Below are positions 50,401 through 61,527 of a stretch of DNA of 64,000 nt, piece after piece; within the stretch, counting starts at the first letter, position 1; the number at the start of each line of letters is the position of its first letter. The stretch spans positions 15,995,638 through 16,059,637 of the forward strand of contig OY540815.1 in the NCBI GenBank assembly GCA_961205875.1, in the 5' to 3' direction. The notes beneath the pieces are model-generated. The model ran no database searches. It had not been told where the DNA came from and worked only from the letters and a program-made list of their open reading frames with translations. Position numbers and translations under genes: made by a program. The stretch is from Sialis fuliginosa (Eukaryota; Arthropoda; Insecta; Megaloptera; Sialidae).

Positions 50401-51761
50401 TATTTCAATTTTCAATCAATATATTTCAAAATATTCAATTGTAAGCATGTGTCAAAAATTATCTATTTGTTCGACAAAATATTTGAAACGTTACAAATTT
50501 CGCAAAGTTATTAAGTCAGATAAATCTGCAAAATCTTTTATTCCATTTATGTGTTTTTTTGTATACTGTGACTTTATTAATATAGGCAGATGTAAACATA
50601 AAAATGAAACTAGATTAAATGTTATCTATTTTTAATGATTTTTGAAAAGTGTAACACTATTAATATAGATAATTTTTACTTCATTGCTTAGAGTTGTTAA
50701 ATGTTAAGTAATTTTAAAAATAATATGTAATAATGAAAAAGGTGTTCTTTCTTATTGTTTCTTACCATTTAGGCGTCAATTTATAAAAAAAGTGAACTAT
50801 TTATGCAAAAAATATATAAAACAAAAAAGTCAGTAAAAGTAGCGGTTAGTCTGGACTTTATATTCTATATATACAAATTTTAAACAAACACAAAATAAGC
50901 AATACCAATTACCCAATTGAGTTTAGTATAAAACGCAGAACTCAAAACAAAATTGAATGCATTTGAACCATGCAAACATACAACTGTTATTCACACTTTC
51001 AATGTAGATATATTTATTCTTGCCACGTTTGCCACACATTATATCAGTAAACTTATTTAACACATGATATACCAAGCCAGTGTTAAGATTGTGCAGAATG
51101 CATAATAATCCAGGATACGGAAAGTGTCCGATCCGAAAAATGAGTCACGAGCACAGCGTTGAATACCAGATTAACTTTTTCTAAAGAACACCAAATGTTA
51201 TTAAGGGTTGAAATAGGGTGAAGGGTATTTTCTGAATGTCGTCAACCCTTCGTACTTTTTTTCAATTTTGACTTGAAATGAAGCTATTTCCTATACCATT
51301 ATACACATAAATATATAAAATGTTAACGCTATAACTACTAATATATGTACGAATATATCGATGGTCTTATGTGATTTTTCAGCAGTGATTTGGAAATTTG
51401 AAGTACACCTATTTTCCTAGATTTAAACTCACTATTCAAAATTTCATTTAACATGCAATTTCCACTATGTTGATATAAATATATTAACTATTGATCAGGG
51501 TGCAAAATTATCAATATAATTATATTATTTAAACTTTTGATTTTTGAGTTTTATCCCGCTTTATCTTATTTTTCCTTTTTAAAATATATAAATGAAACAT
51601 CGATCATGTCCCAACTTTTTCTATTACCTAATAACTAAAACAGAACCAAAAGAATTCACTCTATTTAACAAGAATCACCAGACTTCTGAACTCCAGGGAA
51701 CAATTTTTAGATCTGAAGTAATTAAATCAGATCTTGATAGATCTGCATTTTAAGACAACAT

Positions 51762-51970
51762 CATATTTTTTCACTGGTTTTTGGTATGTGGAGACCTGCA
51801 AAGATCTACAACGATCTACAAAGATTTCTAAAGATCGTTGTAGATCGTGATAGAGATTGAAACATTGAAAATTTATGAATTTTCAACGTTACAACAATCT
51901 TCAGAGATCTTTGAAGATCGTTGTAGATCGTTGCAGATCTCCACAGATCAAAAACCAATGAACAAATATG
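51762..51970. mobile_element. Foldback element rich in GATCGTTGTAGATC
   Basis: CACTGGTTTTTGGTATGTGG..GATCTACAACGATCTACAAA pairs with ..GATCGTTGTAGATCGTTGCA..AAAAACCAATG. AGATC-type words recur through the arms and just upstream (51710-51752). The 61-codon ORF at 51847 is incidental. Confidence 0.7.
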
Positions 51971-52442
51971 ATTTTGACTTTCATAACCAATACGGTGAAA
52001 AAAAGTTACAGTTAGTTGGGGAAATCCCGTAATAGTTGAGTAAATTAAGTTACTTGTTTACCCATTCACTCATATAAGATGCTGAGAATTCCTCCTTTTT
52101 GACTATTATTAGAATTAATCGCTAAAGTACCACGCTCGAATATTTTCGGGGAAAATTACCTGCAGAAATGCACAGTCCCAAATATTTTCGAGTGAGAGAA
52201 ATATTTATTTGGGGGGAGGGGGGGGGGCAGGAGTGAAACAAAACACTATCCCACGAAGATACATAGTTATCATATTATTATGTAAAACTATATTCAATAT
52301 ACTTCAAATCGCCTTTTATACAAATTTTCTTTAATTTCTATATATGTATAAAGACTTTATTTCAATTATCTGCCGGTAACAAAACATGCATTTAATATGT
52401 TTATATATACGTAATATGCGACACAAGCATGTTGGTTAATTT

Positions 52443-52522
52443 TTATTCGTCACCAGGAACTAATTTAAGAGCCATTTCAGGAACAACGTGAACGTAGAAA
52501 CTGACGTACTTGAGAAAATCCT
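52443..52522 (-). CDS. Possible micro-ORF exon 2 (weak)
   Basis: After ATAAG on the minus strand, two bases complete a Glu codon begun at 55818, then DFLKYVSFYVHVVPEMALK and six more residues precede TAA, which overlaps an AATAAA-like word. The acceptor lacks a good pyrimidine tract. The joined product would be 57 residues. It is listed only because frame, GC content and splice sites agree. Confidence 0.18.
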
Positions 52523-52956
52523 CTTATGCACATTATATCGTTTGTTGATGTGAACGCGTTTCCAAGAGATGTGTTTATACATTTTCTCTCTCTCCCTCTC
52601 GTTAAATACATATGACGACGACATAAGAGTAGCGTTGGTTGGTTTCTTAAGGAGTGTATTTAATTACAGTCCTAAACTCTTGTATTAGAAGTTGTTTTAT
52701 CAATTATAAAAGTAAACTAACGTAAGTAGATAAGAAAGTTAATGTTTAGTTAATGCGATGTTAAGTTTAACATAAGTATAAGAGAAACTAATATTGTTAA
52801 ACAATATATAAGTAATCAAATTAGAAGTTATCTGTCAGAACAAAAGTTTTTGAGGTAGGGTATTTTAATGGGATCTAGTTTTAATATTCCGTTATTAAAT
52901 ATACGATACATAAATAATATAGCCCAAGTATTATAAAAATTATAATAATATAAACA

Positions 52957-53498
52957 TAAGGTACTTGCATATGACTCCAGTAATGGCTATTTTTTAATTA
53001 AATGTACTTAATATTTGTTGATATTTGATTACTACCAGTTCAGAATGTTAATCTATATACATTTAACTATCTTACAGCGTGATTTGATGACAATCGGTTA
53101 ATAAGTGTCAAAATGGTGGACATTAATTAGTATAATTTATTTTATTATTATATTATCATATTAACTGCTTTACATTGTTTCAAATTTGACGATTATTTCT
53201 TTTATATCTTTTGTGTCGTAGTACTAATCATTTTGTAATAATTAGCAAGTGTCCATTACTGCGTGCTCATTACTGGTTTTACTTTATCCATTACTGGAGA
53301 AAAAACATAGACAAAATAAAAGGATATAATTTAAAAAACAAATTATATTTGGGGACTTTGATAATTAAATTGATTAAATAAAGAGTTACTTGTTTTATTA
53401 GCAACATGAGTTCATGAGAATTACAAAAAAGAAGCCTGTCAATCACAAAAATAGTAAACCTTGTTCTTATAGCGACCATAACTGGTGCCAGTATCTTA
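52957..53498 (+). mobile_element. Rep-A MITE copy 5
   Basis: Starts TAAGGTACTTGCATATGAC and ends AACTGGTGCCAGTATCTTA. Full-length at about 542 bp, with TA flanks. Confidence 0.85.
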
Positions 53499-53994
53499 TA
53501 TAGGTATGTAAAATATGTTCTTCTATAATACATGTGCTACTTAAATTGAAACTAAAAGACATATAATATTCTATCATAAAAACTGACACACAAAAAAACT
53601 TCGAGAGAGAAATTTTACTCGAATACAAATAAAGTACTTTTATTTATGTACAGCTACAAAACGGTCCTTTGAGAAAAGAAAACAGAAAAAACAACGCATA
53701 TCATTTATTTCTTTCTCGTTATATGATTCATGGTTTTTAATAAATCAATGGAAATGCAACGATTTAATTTTGACAGTGCAAATATTTTACTCGACTTTTC
53801 AATTTTTTCTACATCGGTTTCATATTTTAAGCGATAAACATAAATTTATGTATTTACTGTACTGAAAAATTCGACAGATAGATAAAATAGGGCAATTTGG
53901 TGTCCCTTGACTTTATTTTGTTTATTTTAACTTTTTTATAGACTATATTTAATAATAACAATCAATAAACATAAAACAATAATTTAAGTTGTGA

Positions 53995-54225
53995 TCGTTT
54001 TAAAACGAGACAAAAAAATTGTTCACCGATTTAAAAAATTTAAATTCATCTTAAGAAAAATTTCAAACTAATATTTTTTAGTAAAATTGTATAGAAATTA
54101 AATGGTTAACCAATGCCAGGCAATTTATCTGAACACTTTTTTTAATTTAAATTGTTCAATAGTTAACTACCTTTAGTGAACTTATCAAGAGGGAGCACTA
54201 TGCATTTACTTTGCAGATAATTTTT
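53995..54225 (-). repeat. Rep-D copy 4, internal fragment
   Basis: AAATGGTTAACCAATGCCAG GCAATTTA.. and GTTCAATAGTTAACTACC match 44700-44815; the tail portion is missing. Confidence 0.55.
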
Positions 54226-54774
54226 CTTTAATAATATTTTTAATTTACTAAAAAATATTCATTGATTTCAATTTTTTTTAAACGCTGTAAGCAACATATT
54301 TGGCTCTTCTGTTTCAAAAGTTTTTCGACTCCTGGTCTAAATAAACGTTTCACGTATGTCTACAACCATATATTATATTATGTTTTTCTACAATAATAAA
54401 TAAGTTCTCCAAGTAGAAAATCGTATTTCCAAAAACTTTTTCTGTAACTAAAAACAGAGTTTATCTCCAATCAAGTATAAAAGTTGAATTAAGATCGATT
54501 GCAAGTCATTAATGTGTTTACCAAGATATTAACTCAACTAAACAGATTAATATAAAGATATAAAATATAAACGAATTTATAAAGCAATCTGTATTATTAC
54601 ATAACATATACACAGTATAAAACAAGTTATTTTTGACCTCGTTAAATCTTCACCAATAAATTATATTTTGTTTTATGAAAAAACATCTGATGAAAATAAT
54701 TTAACAAAAATATATTTTGATGATTAAACAAGGAAAAATGAAGGACAAATAACACATTACCTAGCGTTGTTACC

Positions 54775-55075
54775 ATATCGCTCCACGAGTCATTGGCGTA
54801 TCATTCAGATTTTAAAATAAATATCAATTGTTTTGAATTATAAAATTGTCTTTAAAATATTTTAGTGATAATTCATTAGCAGAGAAACGTCTATCTAGAA
54901 CTATCATCTCTCATACATACCAAATTCAATTGTAATTTAAAGCATATTATAAATTTTCTGAGATAATATGCATGGAAATGGCAAAACTGAAATTTAGAAA
55001 AAGATGGCTGCCTTAAATTTTGGTAACAGTTTCATATACGGACTAGCATTGGTTGTTATGTATGCATAATCTTTT
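54775..55075 (+). repeat. Rep-K longest copy
   Basis: CACGAGTCATTGGCGTATCA, AGAGAAACGTCTATC and CATATACGGACTAGCATTGG match 36536-36690 and, inverted, 35570-35830. Confidence 0.6.
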
Positions 55076-55817
55076 TCTAATCTAAGGTATATAGATAAGA
55101 AGATTCTTATCAATTTTGATTGTTTTAGTTAAATTAAGGACAACTTGCCTAATAGAAATTTTATTGTAATAATAATACCTATCATATTCGAAAACCACTG
55201 TTATAATATGTTATATACGTACAAGTATGACAATTAAAATTAATTTGTTTCTAAATACATACACAGTGTGTGATATTATAAACATTGCAGCACGTGGCAC
55301 ATTGAAAATAACTTTAATATGTATATTAGAGAACAACGAGTAATACAAATTTCCTACATAAACACTACATTGAAGTTCATTCTCGTTATTACACAAACTA
55401 AATACATATGCTTCTAATTATATTATTTAATAATATTTCCTTTTAACGAAAGAGAAGAAAATATTGTACAGGATTTTATTAAAAATATCGCTAATGTTAT
55501 ATTGCATAACTTATGTATGTTATTATTACAATTATTAACGATTTATTTTTATAAATTCGTTTATTAGAAAATTCTAAAAAAGTATATTTTATTCAGTTTT
55601 TTTCGTGTTTTCTATAAATAAGATAAATTCAATTGTTTTTCACTTTTAATAATAATATTTCGATATAAACTAAAAATAAATAAACAAGAAGGAAAATAAA
55701 TTAAATGTTAAATTCAATAATAAGCATGAAAATGGTGACACTAGCAGATATTGGTCATATTCATTATGTTTTTGTATTGAATAATATCTCATTATAATGA
55801 CACATAAATGTACCCAC

Positions 55818-55911
55818 CTTGTACGTAAGCGTGAGCACACGGAACGTGAATCACGGCCGTGTACTTTGAAAAATGAACATAGTAGTTAATGAATGCGAAG
55901 TGAGAAAGCAT
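55818..55911 (-). CDS. Possible micro-ORF exon 1 (weak)
   Basis: On the minus strand an ATG at 55911 opens 31 codons plus one base, including FAFINYYVHFSKYTAV, and ends at a CAAG/GTGGGT donor. The block is GC-rich compared with its surroundings. It would splice in phase to 52522. No family is recognised. A GC-rich transposon fragment is an equally good explanation. Confidence 0.18.
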
Positions 55912-55999
55912 AAATAACGTTCATAATTTGTAATGTATAGGTCTAGTGTATTTTCGACTGTAAATGCTGCCAGCTAAATGTAAGCGTTGCGAAAATACT

Positions 56000-56802
56000 A
56001 AAGGGGAGATACTGGCTCAAATATCTTAAATGCAATAAATAGGTTCATGTTAAATGAAACAAAATTTTAGAATTAAAAGTAAAAGAAACAGGCAAAAATG
56101 ACTTTTTTTAATATGTTTTTTACGTATTATTTATATTATTTATCTGAAACTTCGTGAGTGGCTTCTTTTTGACGGGTCTTACAACTTTTTTATTTGCGAA
56201 AAAATTTTTAAATGGAGCATTTTTGAACGTGCAGCCGTGGAATTTTCCCTGCGGCGGTCTGGAAAAACGGCCCAAGATATTTGTCAGACAAAATGATCAA
56301 TGGATTGTAACTAAGATAATATGGTGAGAAAATCGAAAAAAAAAATTTCGGGCAAAAATAGTGAGGTATCACCAAGTCTGCCACTTCCAACATGTCAAAA
56401 TTACGAGATTATTATAGTTTATTACCAGCTACTTGAAATTTGTAGAATTATTAAATAATTCTTTTTACAATCCATCGGTCATTTTGTCCGACAAATATCT
56501 TGGGCCGTTTTTCCAGTCCGCTGCCCGGAAGATTTCGCGGCTTCACGCTCGAAAACGTCCCATTTTTAAGAATTTTCGCAAATAAAAAAGTTTGTGGACT
56601 CATCAAAAAGAAGCCACTCACGAAATTTCAGAAGTATGGTAATAAATTTACAAAGGGTCGAGGTTCTAAGAGATTAAGTTTAGAAACTCAAATAATTAAT
56701 TAGAGATATGAAAAACGTAGTTGATTTTTTTATAATGTTTGTAATTTTAATAAAAAAATTGCGTCAATCTCAAATCTCCGTTTCTTTGAGTATTTCCCCT
56801 AA
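56000..56802. mobile_element. Foldback element Rep-O
   Basis: The outer ends AAAGGGGAGATACTGGCTCA and TTTGAGTATTTCCCCT are loosely inverted. The inner arms 56145-56311 and 56462-56632 pair well (CGTGAGTGGCTTCTTTTTGA; AAACGGCCCAAGATATTTGT). The ORFs at 56208-56393 and 56500-56703 are arm translations. Confidence 0.75.
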
Positions 56803-58704
56803 TGCGTTTGTAAACAACATGAACACAAATCGACAATTTGTATTGAATCTTAATATTAATTTTATATAAGACCGGGTATAAAAGAAGTTAATTGAATATT
56901 TCATCAATTTGTTCTTTAGGTACACATTTATTACCATCATAAATCAAATGAGAAAAACAACAGTTGGGTTTTATTAGAATAATGAAGATAAGAAAGTATG
57001 AGTAATAAAAATCAATTACGCTTTAACAAAGACGGACACATTATCCCACACATAAAATCTTAGATAAATCCAAGTTAATCTACCAAGTTTACCAGTTAAT
57101 AAAGACATTATCGCAACTACTAGATAACATTTGTATGTACAACTAAGATCCCTGAAGCTAGCTGACTGTTTTAGTCTGCTGTATTTTCCAATGAAGTACA
57201 ATCTTCCACGCAATGGGTTAGATTTGAACACGGCGGTAGAGAAAGGAGGAGGAAGTTGTATGAGAGAGAGAGAATATCACGCTTCCGGGTACGGAAGCAT
57301 TCAAATCAATCTTTAGCGCGTCGAGAATTTTTATACGCCCAGTTAAATTTATGTGTATGTACCACGGAGGTGCGTGAAGCTGTATGCAAAAAGAAACGCG
57401 TATACACATCCGCCTAGCCTAAACACACACCCACCCACCCACGAACGTCAGGATTCCAGTCGTATTAATGAATACGGAAATTTTGTGCAAAAGTTTCAGT
57501 AATTAAATGATCAGTTATATTTGAAAGTGATGAGTTTTGGGGGATATTAAAAGTTTCATATTTGTTTTTTGGTAATTGAAATGTTTGTAACTTTTATGTT
57601 ATAACAGTAAAAATAACTGAAACTTAGCATAAACCCTTTTTCAAAAATAAAGATTCAAATATCAAAATATAAAAATACAAAATACACTGTAAAATGTAAT
57701 TTTTAATCCCAGTGTTCCTAGAGTAATTTAATAACACGGTATTGCGCTAAAGGAGTGAGTATTTAAAAAAAAATAAGAAAATTTGATGCAAGCCAAAAAA
57801 ATGTTGACAAAATTTTGAAAACAAAAAACTTAAAACTCAATAATCAACTTTTTTTTTCTAATAACCACATTGGAAAGCAAATATATCGTAATTAAAAAGT
57901 TAAAATCAAAAGGTCATTTGACATTTTTTGTTAAATTTTAGAAGACCTATCTAAAGACACCCCACTCAGTGGGGTAAGAAAAAAAATGTCAGTACACTTT
58001 TCAGTATATGGGAGAGGGTCCAAAATATTTTTGATAGTATTCTTTTATAAATAATAATACCTTTTGTACAGTAAGAGGTACAAAATTAATTAATTAAGAC
58101 AAATTCAAACTTTATCAAAATTGTATTACCTAAATTCGTTTACAAACGAAATTTCTCAATTCTTTGACTTTGACCCATAATAACAGTACTTAAACCGATA
58201 AGGTACATTTCTGTATCACCCTGTATAATTTTAAATTTATTGCGCAATTTCCCTAAAATAACTACAGTATTAATAAACATTAGAAATCATGTACATAATT
58301 TTTTATCACACCTTTTCCTTAAAAGAGTATTCGAAGATCACCCCCTCCCCACCCAAATCCCCACCCACCCAAAAGCTACCATCAACACGAATGCATGGCC
58401 GGGATTTGCCGCAAGAGAGTCATAAATGTTTCCTGAATTTACCTACTACACATTATACGTATATATTTTATCGGTTTGTTAAATTGGAACGTCCTCGAGT
58501 CAATAAATTACATTTTTATAAATGACGATTCCAAATTATAAAAATCATTGGCTGAATTTGTAAACGTGAATTATTTTTATACAGATTTATCTCCGGTTAT
58601 AATCGAATTTTATCAGAAATTATTAGGGTTCTTTTGGTGTAATTTAATTTGTACATTACGTGTTTTCTTTCCTCAGTTATGAGATTTGTAAAATAAATTA
58701 ATTA

Positions 58705-59118
58705 TAAGGTACTGGCACCAGTTTTGAACAACACCCCAATGGTGAACATTTTGAAATTAAAAAAATAAACTTCGCGGTTCGGCAGACTATCAACAAAAAT
58801 GTATTTTATTATGTAAATAATTAGTGAAGCGAGTAAAAACGATTCTTTATTTTATAACTTTTGTGTCGTAGTATTTATCATTTTGTAATCTTCTTAAGTG
58901 TCCATTACTGGTTTTACGTTGTTCATTACTGGAGAAAAAAGGCTATAATTAAAAAAAAAAACTATATTTGCTGACTTTGCTAGTTAAATTTATTTAATAA
59001 AAAGGTACTTATTTTATTAATAACATAAGTTCATGATAATTACAAAAATGTAGCCTATCAGTTCCAAAAAACAATATATCTTGCTATTAATGCGTTCAAG
59101 ACTGGTGCCGGTACCTTA
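58705..59118 (+). mobile_element. Rep-A MITE copy 6, divergent
   Basis: Termini TAAGGTACTGGCACCAG and CTGGTGCCGGTACCTTA are well kept. The interior is shorter and more diverged than in the other copies, suggesting an older or separate subfamily. Confidence 0.8.
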
Positions 59119-59465
59119 TGTATTATGTTTGTGTCCGTTATAACTGCAGAGAGATACTTCATTTGTGTGTAAATTAAAAAAAAAAACGAATTTTGAAATG
59201 ATTGAGTTACTACATACGTGCAGACTGCAGGCCCATCTGTCTGTAAATGTAAATATTTATGGATTTTTTCAACAATATGTATTGCATTTAGAATCCGATT
59301 GAATCGCATGCATTGTCGTAGCGTCACAACACATCTGTACAGAATTGATTGTAAAGCAGAAATACTCCATTCTACGACTGTGACAATCAGTCGAGAGTGA
59401 TGCAAATCACGCGATACTAGCGTGCCAAATAAAATACTTTTACTGTACACATGCTACAGTGAGTG

Positions 59466-59830
59466 AGGAGTCATCCATTAATTACGTCACATGTTAAGGG
59501 GAGTGTACAAAGTGTGACGTGGTGTGACAAGGAGTGGAGGAGTTACAAGCTTTGTGACGTCACATCTAAAAATCAAAATAATCAATTTTATATGAATTCA
59601 TGTGAGGAAAAATTGATATGTTGTTAGGAACTTGAGACCACTGAAGAGTTTTTGGAAAAATTTCAAACGTGTATGGTAAAATTTCATATAAATAAAAATA
59701 ATATAAACAACCAAATACAATGAAAGAATATTTCTTTTTTTTTTGTTGATTTTGAAATTTGTGTAAAGTCACAAGGGGGGTCACATAAATGTTACAACCT
59801 GTGACAAGGATGTGGGGGGTCAAATTTTTC
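59466..59830 (+). repeat. Rep-P repeat, copy 2
   Basis: GAGTCATCCATTAATTACGT CACATG, several GTGTGACGTGGTGTGACAAG words and GTGACAAGGATGTGGGGGGT. The 85-codon ORF on the minus strand is incidental. Confidence 0.55.
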
Positions 59831-59869
59831 GAGATACGGGTAAGGTAAAAAATATTTTTACGATTTTTT

Positions 59870-60062
59870 TTTTAATTTGTCCAACGAAGATTTTAATAAC
59901 AACAAAACCCCTCCCCCTTACACATGATTTTGATGATTTTTAAATGGGTCCGTCCTCAAGCCAGACCCAAGCAACCAACCAAGTATCATTAATATCGGTT
60001 CAGTGGTTCATAAGTTATGCGTGTGACAAGGATTCAGGAGACGTACAGACAGACACAGAACG
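59870..60062 (+). repeat. Rep-D copy 3, tail fragment
   Basis: TCCGTCCTCAAGCCAGACCC, ATCGGTTCAGTGGTTCATAA and GTGTGACAAGGATTCAGGAG match copy 1 and end in ACAGACAGACAC. Confidence 0.65.
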
Positions 60063-61306
60063 AAAAGTGTGTCTTGACTTGAATCGAAAAGATCAAGTTA
60101 AAATTTTTAAATCGTGGAAGAATTTCTTTTTCTTTCCATTTTTAAACGATCGCAAAGCTTCTCGTATTTTCGATATGGCGAGAAAGCAATAACCTGGAAT
60201 TTGGTTTGTTTTTATATCGTTTCAACCATTTTGAAAGAAAATTTTTCATTAAATTTTGAAAATCTGATTATATTACCGGCAAACAGAAAAAATGTTTTTT
60301 TCTACATCTACCAAGAAAATATAGAGTAGGTACATTACAGTATATTTTATGTCAGACATACATAAAAATAAGCAGCTCTAAGTTCAAACCGTAAGCCTCA
60401 CTATGTTTATGGGCATGCAAGAGAAAATACAGCGCTACATTCTCTCTGAAAGCATTCCTCCTCCGAATCGATTACCCAGAAACGTGTGTGTGATATATAC
60501 TTGATGCGTTTTGTTCTCATACACTTATGTACGTTTCATTCTTTACAACTATGTACAAAACAACGGGTTTAATACTCGCCTCAAAACCAAAAACAAATAC
60601 AAAGGTCAACAAAAAATGTCTCTTAACCAGAATATATTTTCAGCTTCCCAACAGAAAGTTATTGTAATAATCTCAACATATTTTTATATTTCAAGGTCAC
60701 TATAGTAGTAAGTTAAATATGATCCGTACGAAATTTCATCGAATTCGGTTCAACCGTTTCTTTGTTAGAATAAAAAGATTGCAAAAAAGTAGATTTCAGA
60801 ATTTCTTTTTTAATCAGATCTAATTTATTTTAGTGGCAATCGATACTTTGAAACCTTGGATATAATAATAATAAAATTATTTAATCAATTTAAAATTGGA
60901 TATAATTTAATGAATTTAAAAAATAAAACAGACGCGTATTAAGTGATATTTTAAGCATCTACTGTTAAAATATCATATTCACATAAATACGGAAACAACA
61001 AATAATCAGTATTCAAGTATTGGTTTGGTCTTACGTATTTTTGGGCGCTGAAAAAAAATTTGATAGTAAAAAAGCTCATTGACATAATGCAGTTTCTTTA
61101 CTTGCTCATTACAAGTCAGTCATGTTTTGACTTAAGTAAGACGCCATGAGAAATTCTTAGGGCACCGCGAGTTGAAAAAGTTTAGGTACCTCTGGTGTAG
61201 ACAATTCAATAGTTTTGGAGATTAAAGATGTTAATAAATAGATTTCTTTCGATATTCAATAAATAATTAGACACGAAAATATTAATTTTAACAACAATTA
61301 ACTTAC

Positions 61307-61527
61307 TAGCATCAGAATGAAGTGTTGACTCTCTGAGTAAAAAATATCGAAGAGCGTCCGAGGGTATCGGATTCGGTCCTGAGAGAAGATCTTCAGGTTT
61401 GACAACATTCCCTCTGGTCTTAGACATCTTGTGTCCGTCCACAGTCCAGTGGGAGTGCACCAGGAGTCCGCGGGGAGGTTCCAGCTTGGCAGCAATCAGA
61501 AATGCTGGCCAGTAAATGCCGTGAAAC
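61307..61527 (-). CDS. MARS2: Mitochondrial methionyl-tRNA synthetase, exon with KMSKT loop
   Basis: MARS2 charges mitochondrial tRNA-Met in the matrix, serving both initiation and elongation. Reading the minus strand, the exon follows a T8 tract and AG. It contributes one base, 73 codons and one base, then a GTAAGT donor. It opens [18 protein letters not shown], the conserved segment that closes the Rossmann catalytic domain. [19 protein letters not shown] follows, in which KMSKT is the class I signature loop that stabilises the ATP transition state. PEDLL and [10 protein letters not shown] continue the family pattern. The synthetase N-terminus, with the HIGH-like motif, must lie right of 61527, outside the window. 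Confidence 0.95.

Larger units (their letters stand above)
39752..61306 (-). other. MARS2 intron, 21.5 kb, hosting the nested candidate gene
   Basis: GTAAGT (61306) to CCAG (39752) on the minus strand. Contains the nested gene (44927-49954), the weak micro-ORF, the hAT element, the Harbinger-like MITE, three Rep-A copies plus a solo end, Rep-D, Rep-K, Rep-L, Rep-O, Rep-P and others. Tracts 46100-47560, 50400-51700 and 57000-58700 show no further feature beyond a GAGAGAGAGAGA run near 47206 and C-rich microsatellites near 57430 and 58340. Confidence 0.75.

Noticed and set aside
59058-59450. 130-codon minus-strand ORF, among the longest in the window
   Set aside because: Begins in unique AT-rich sequence and reads into the Rep-A copy at 58705-59118; composition is noise-like and no motif is visible.
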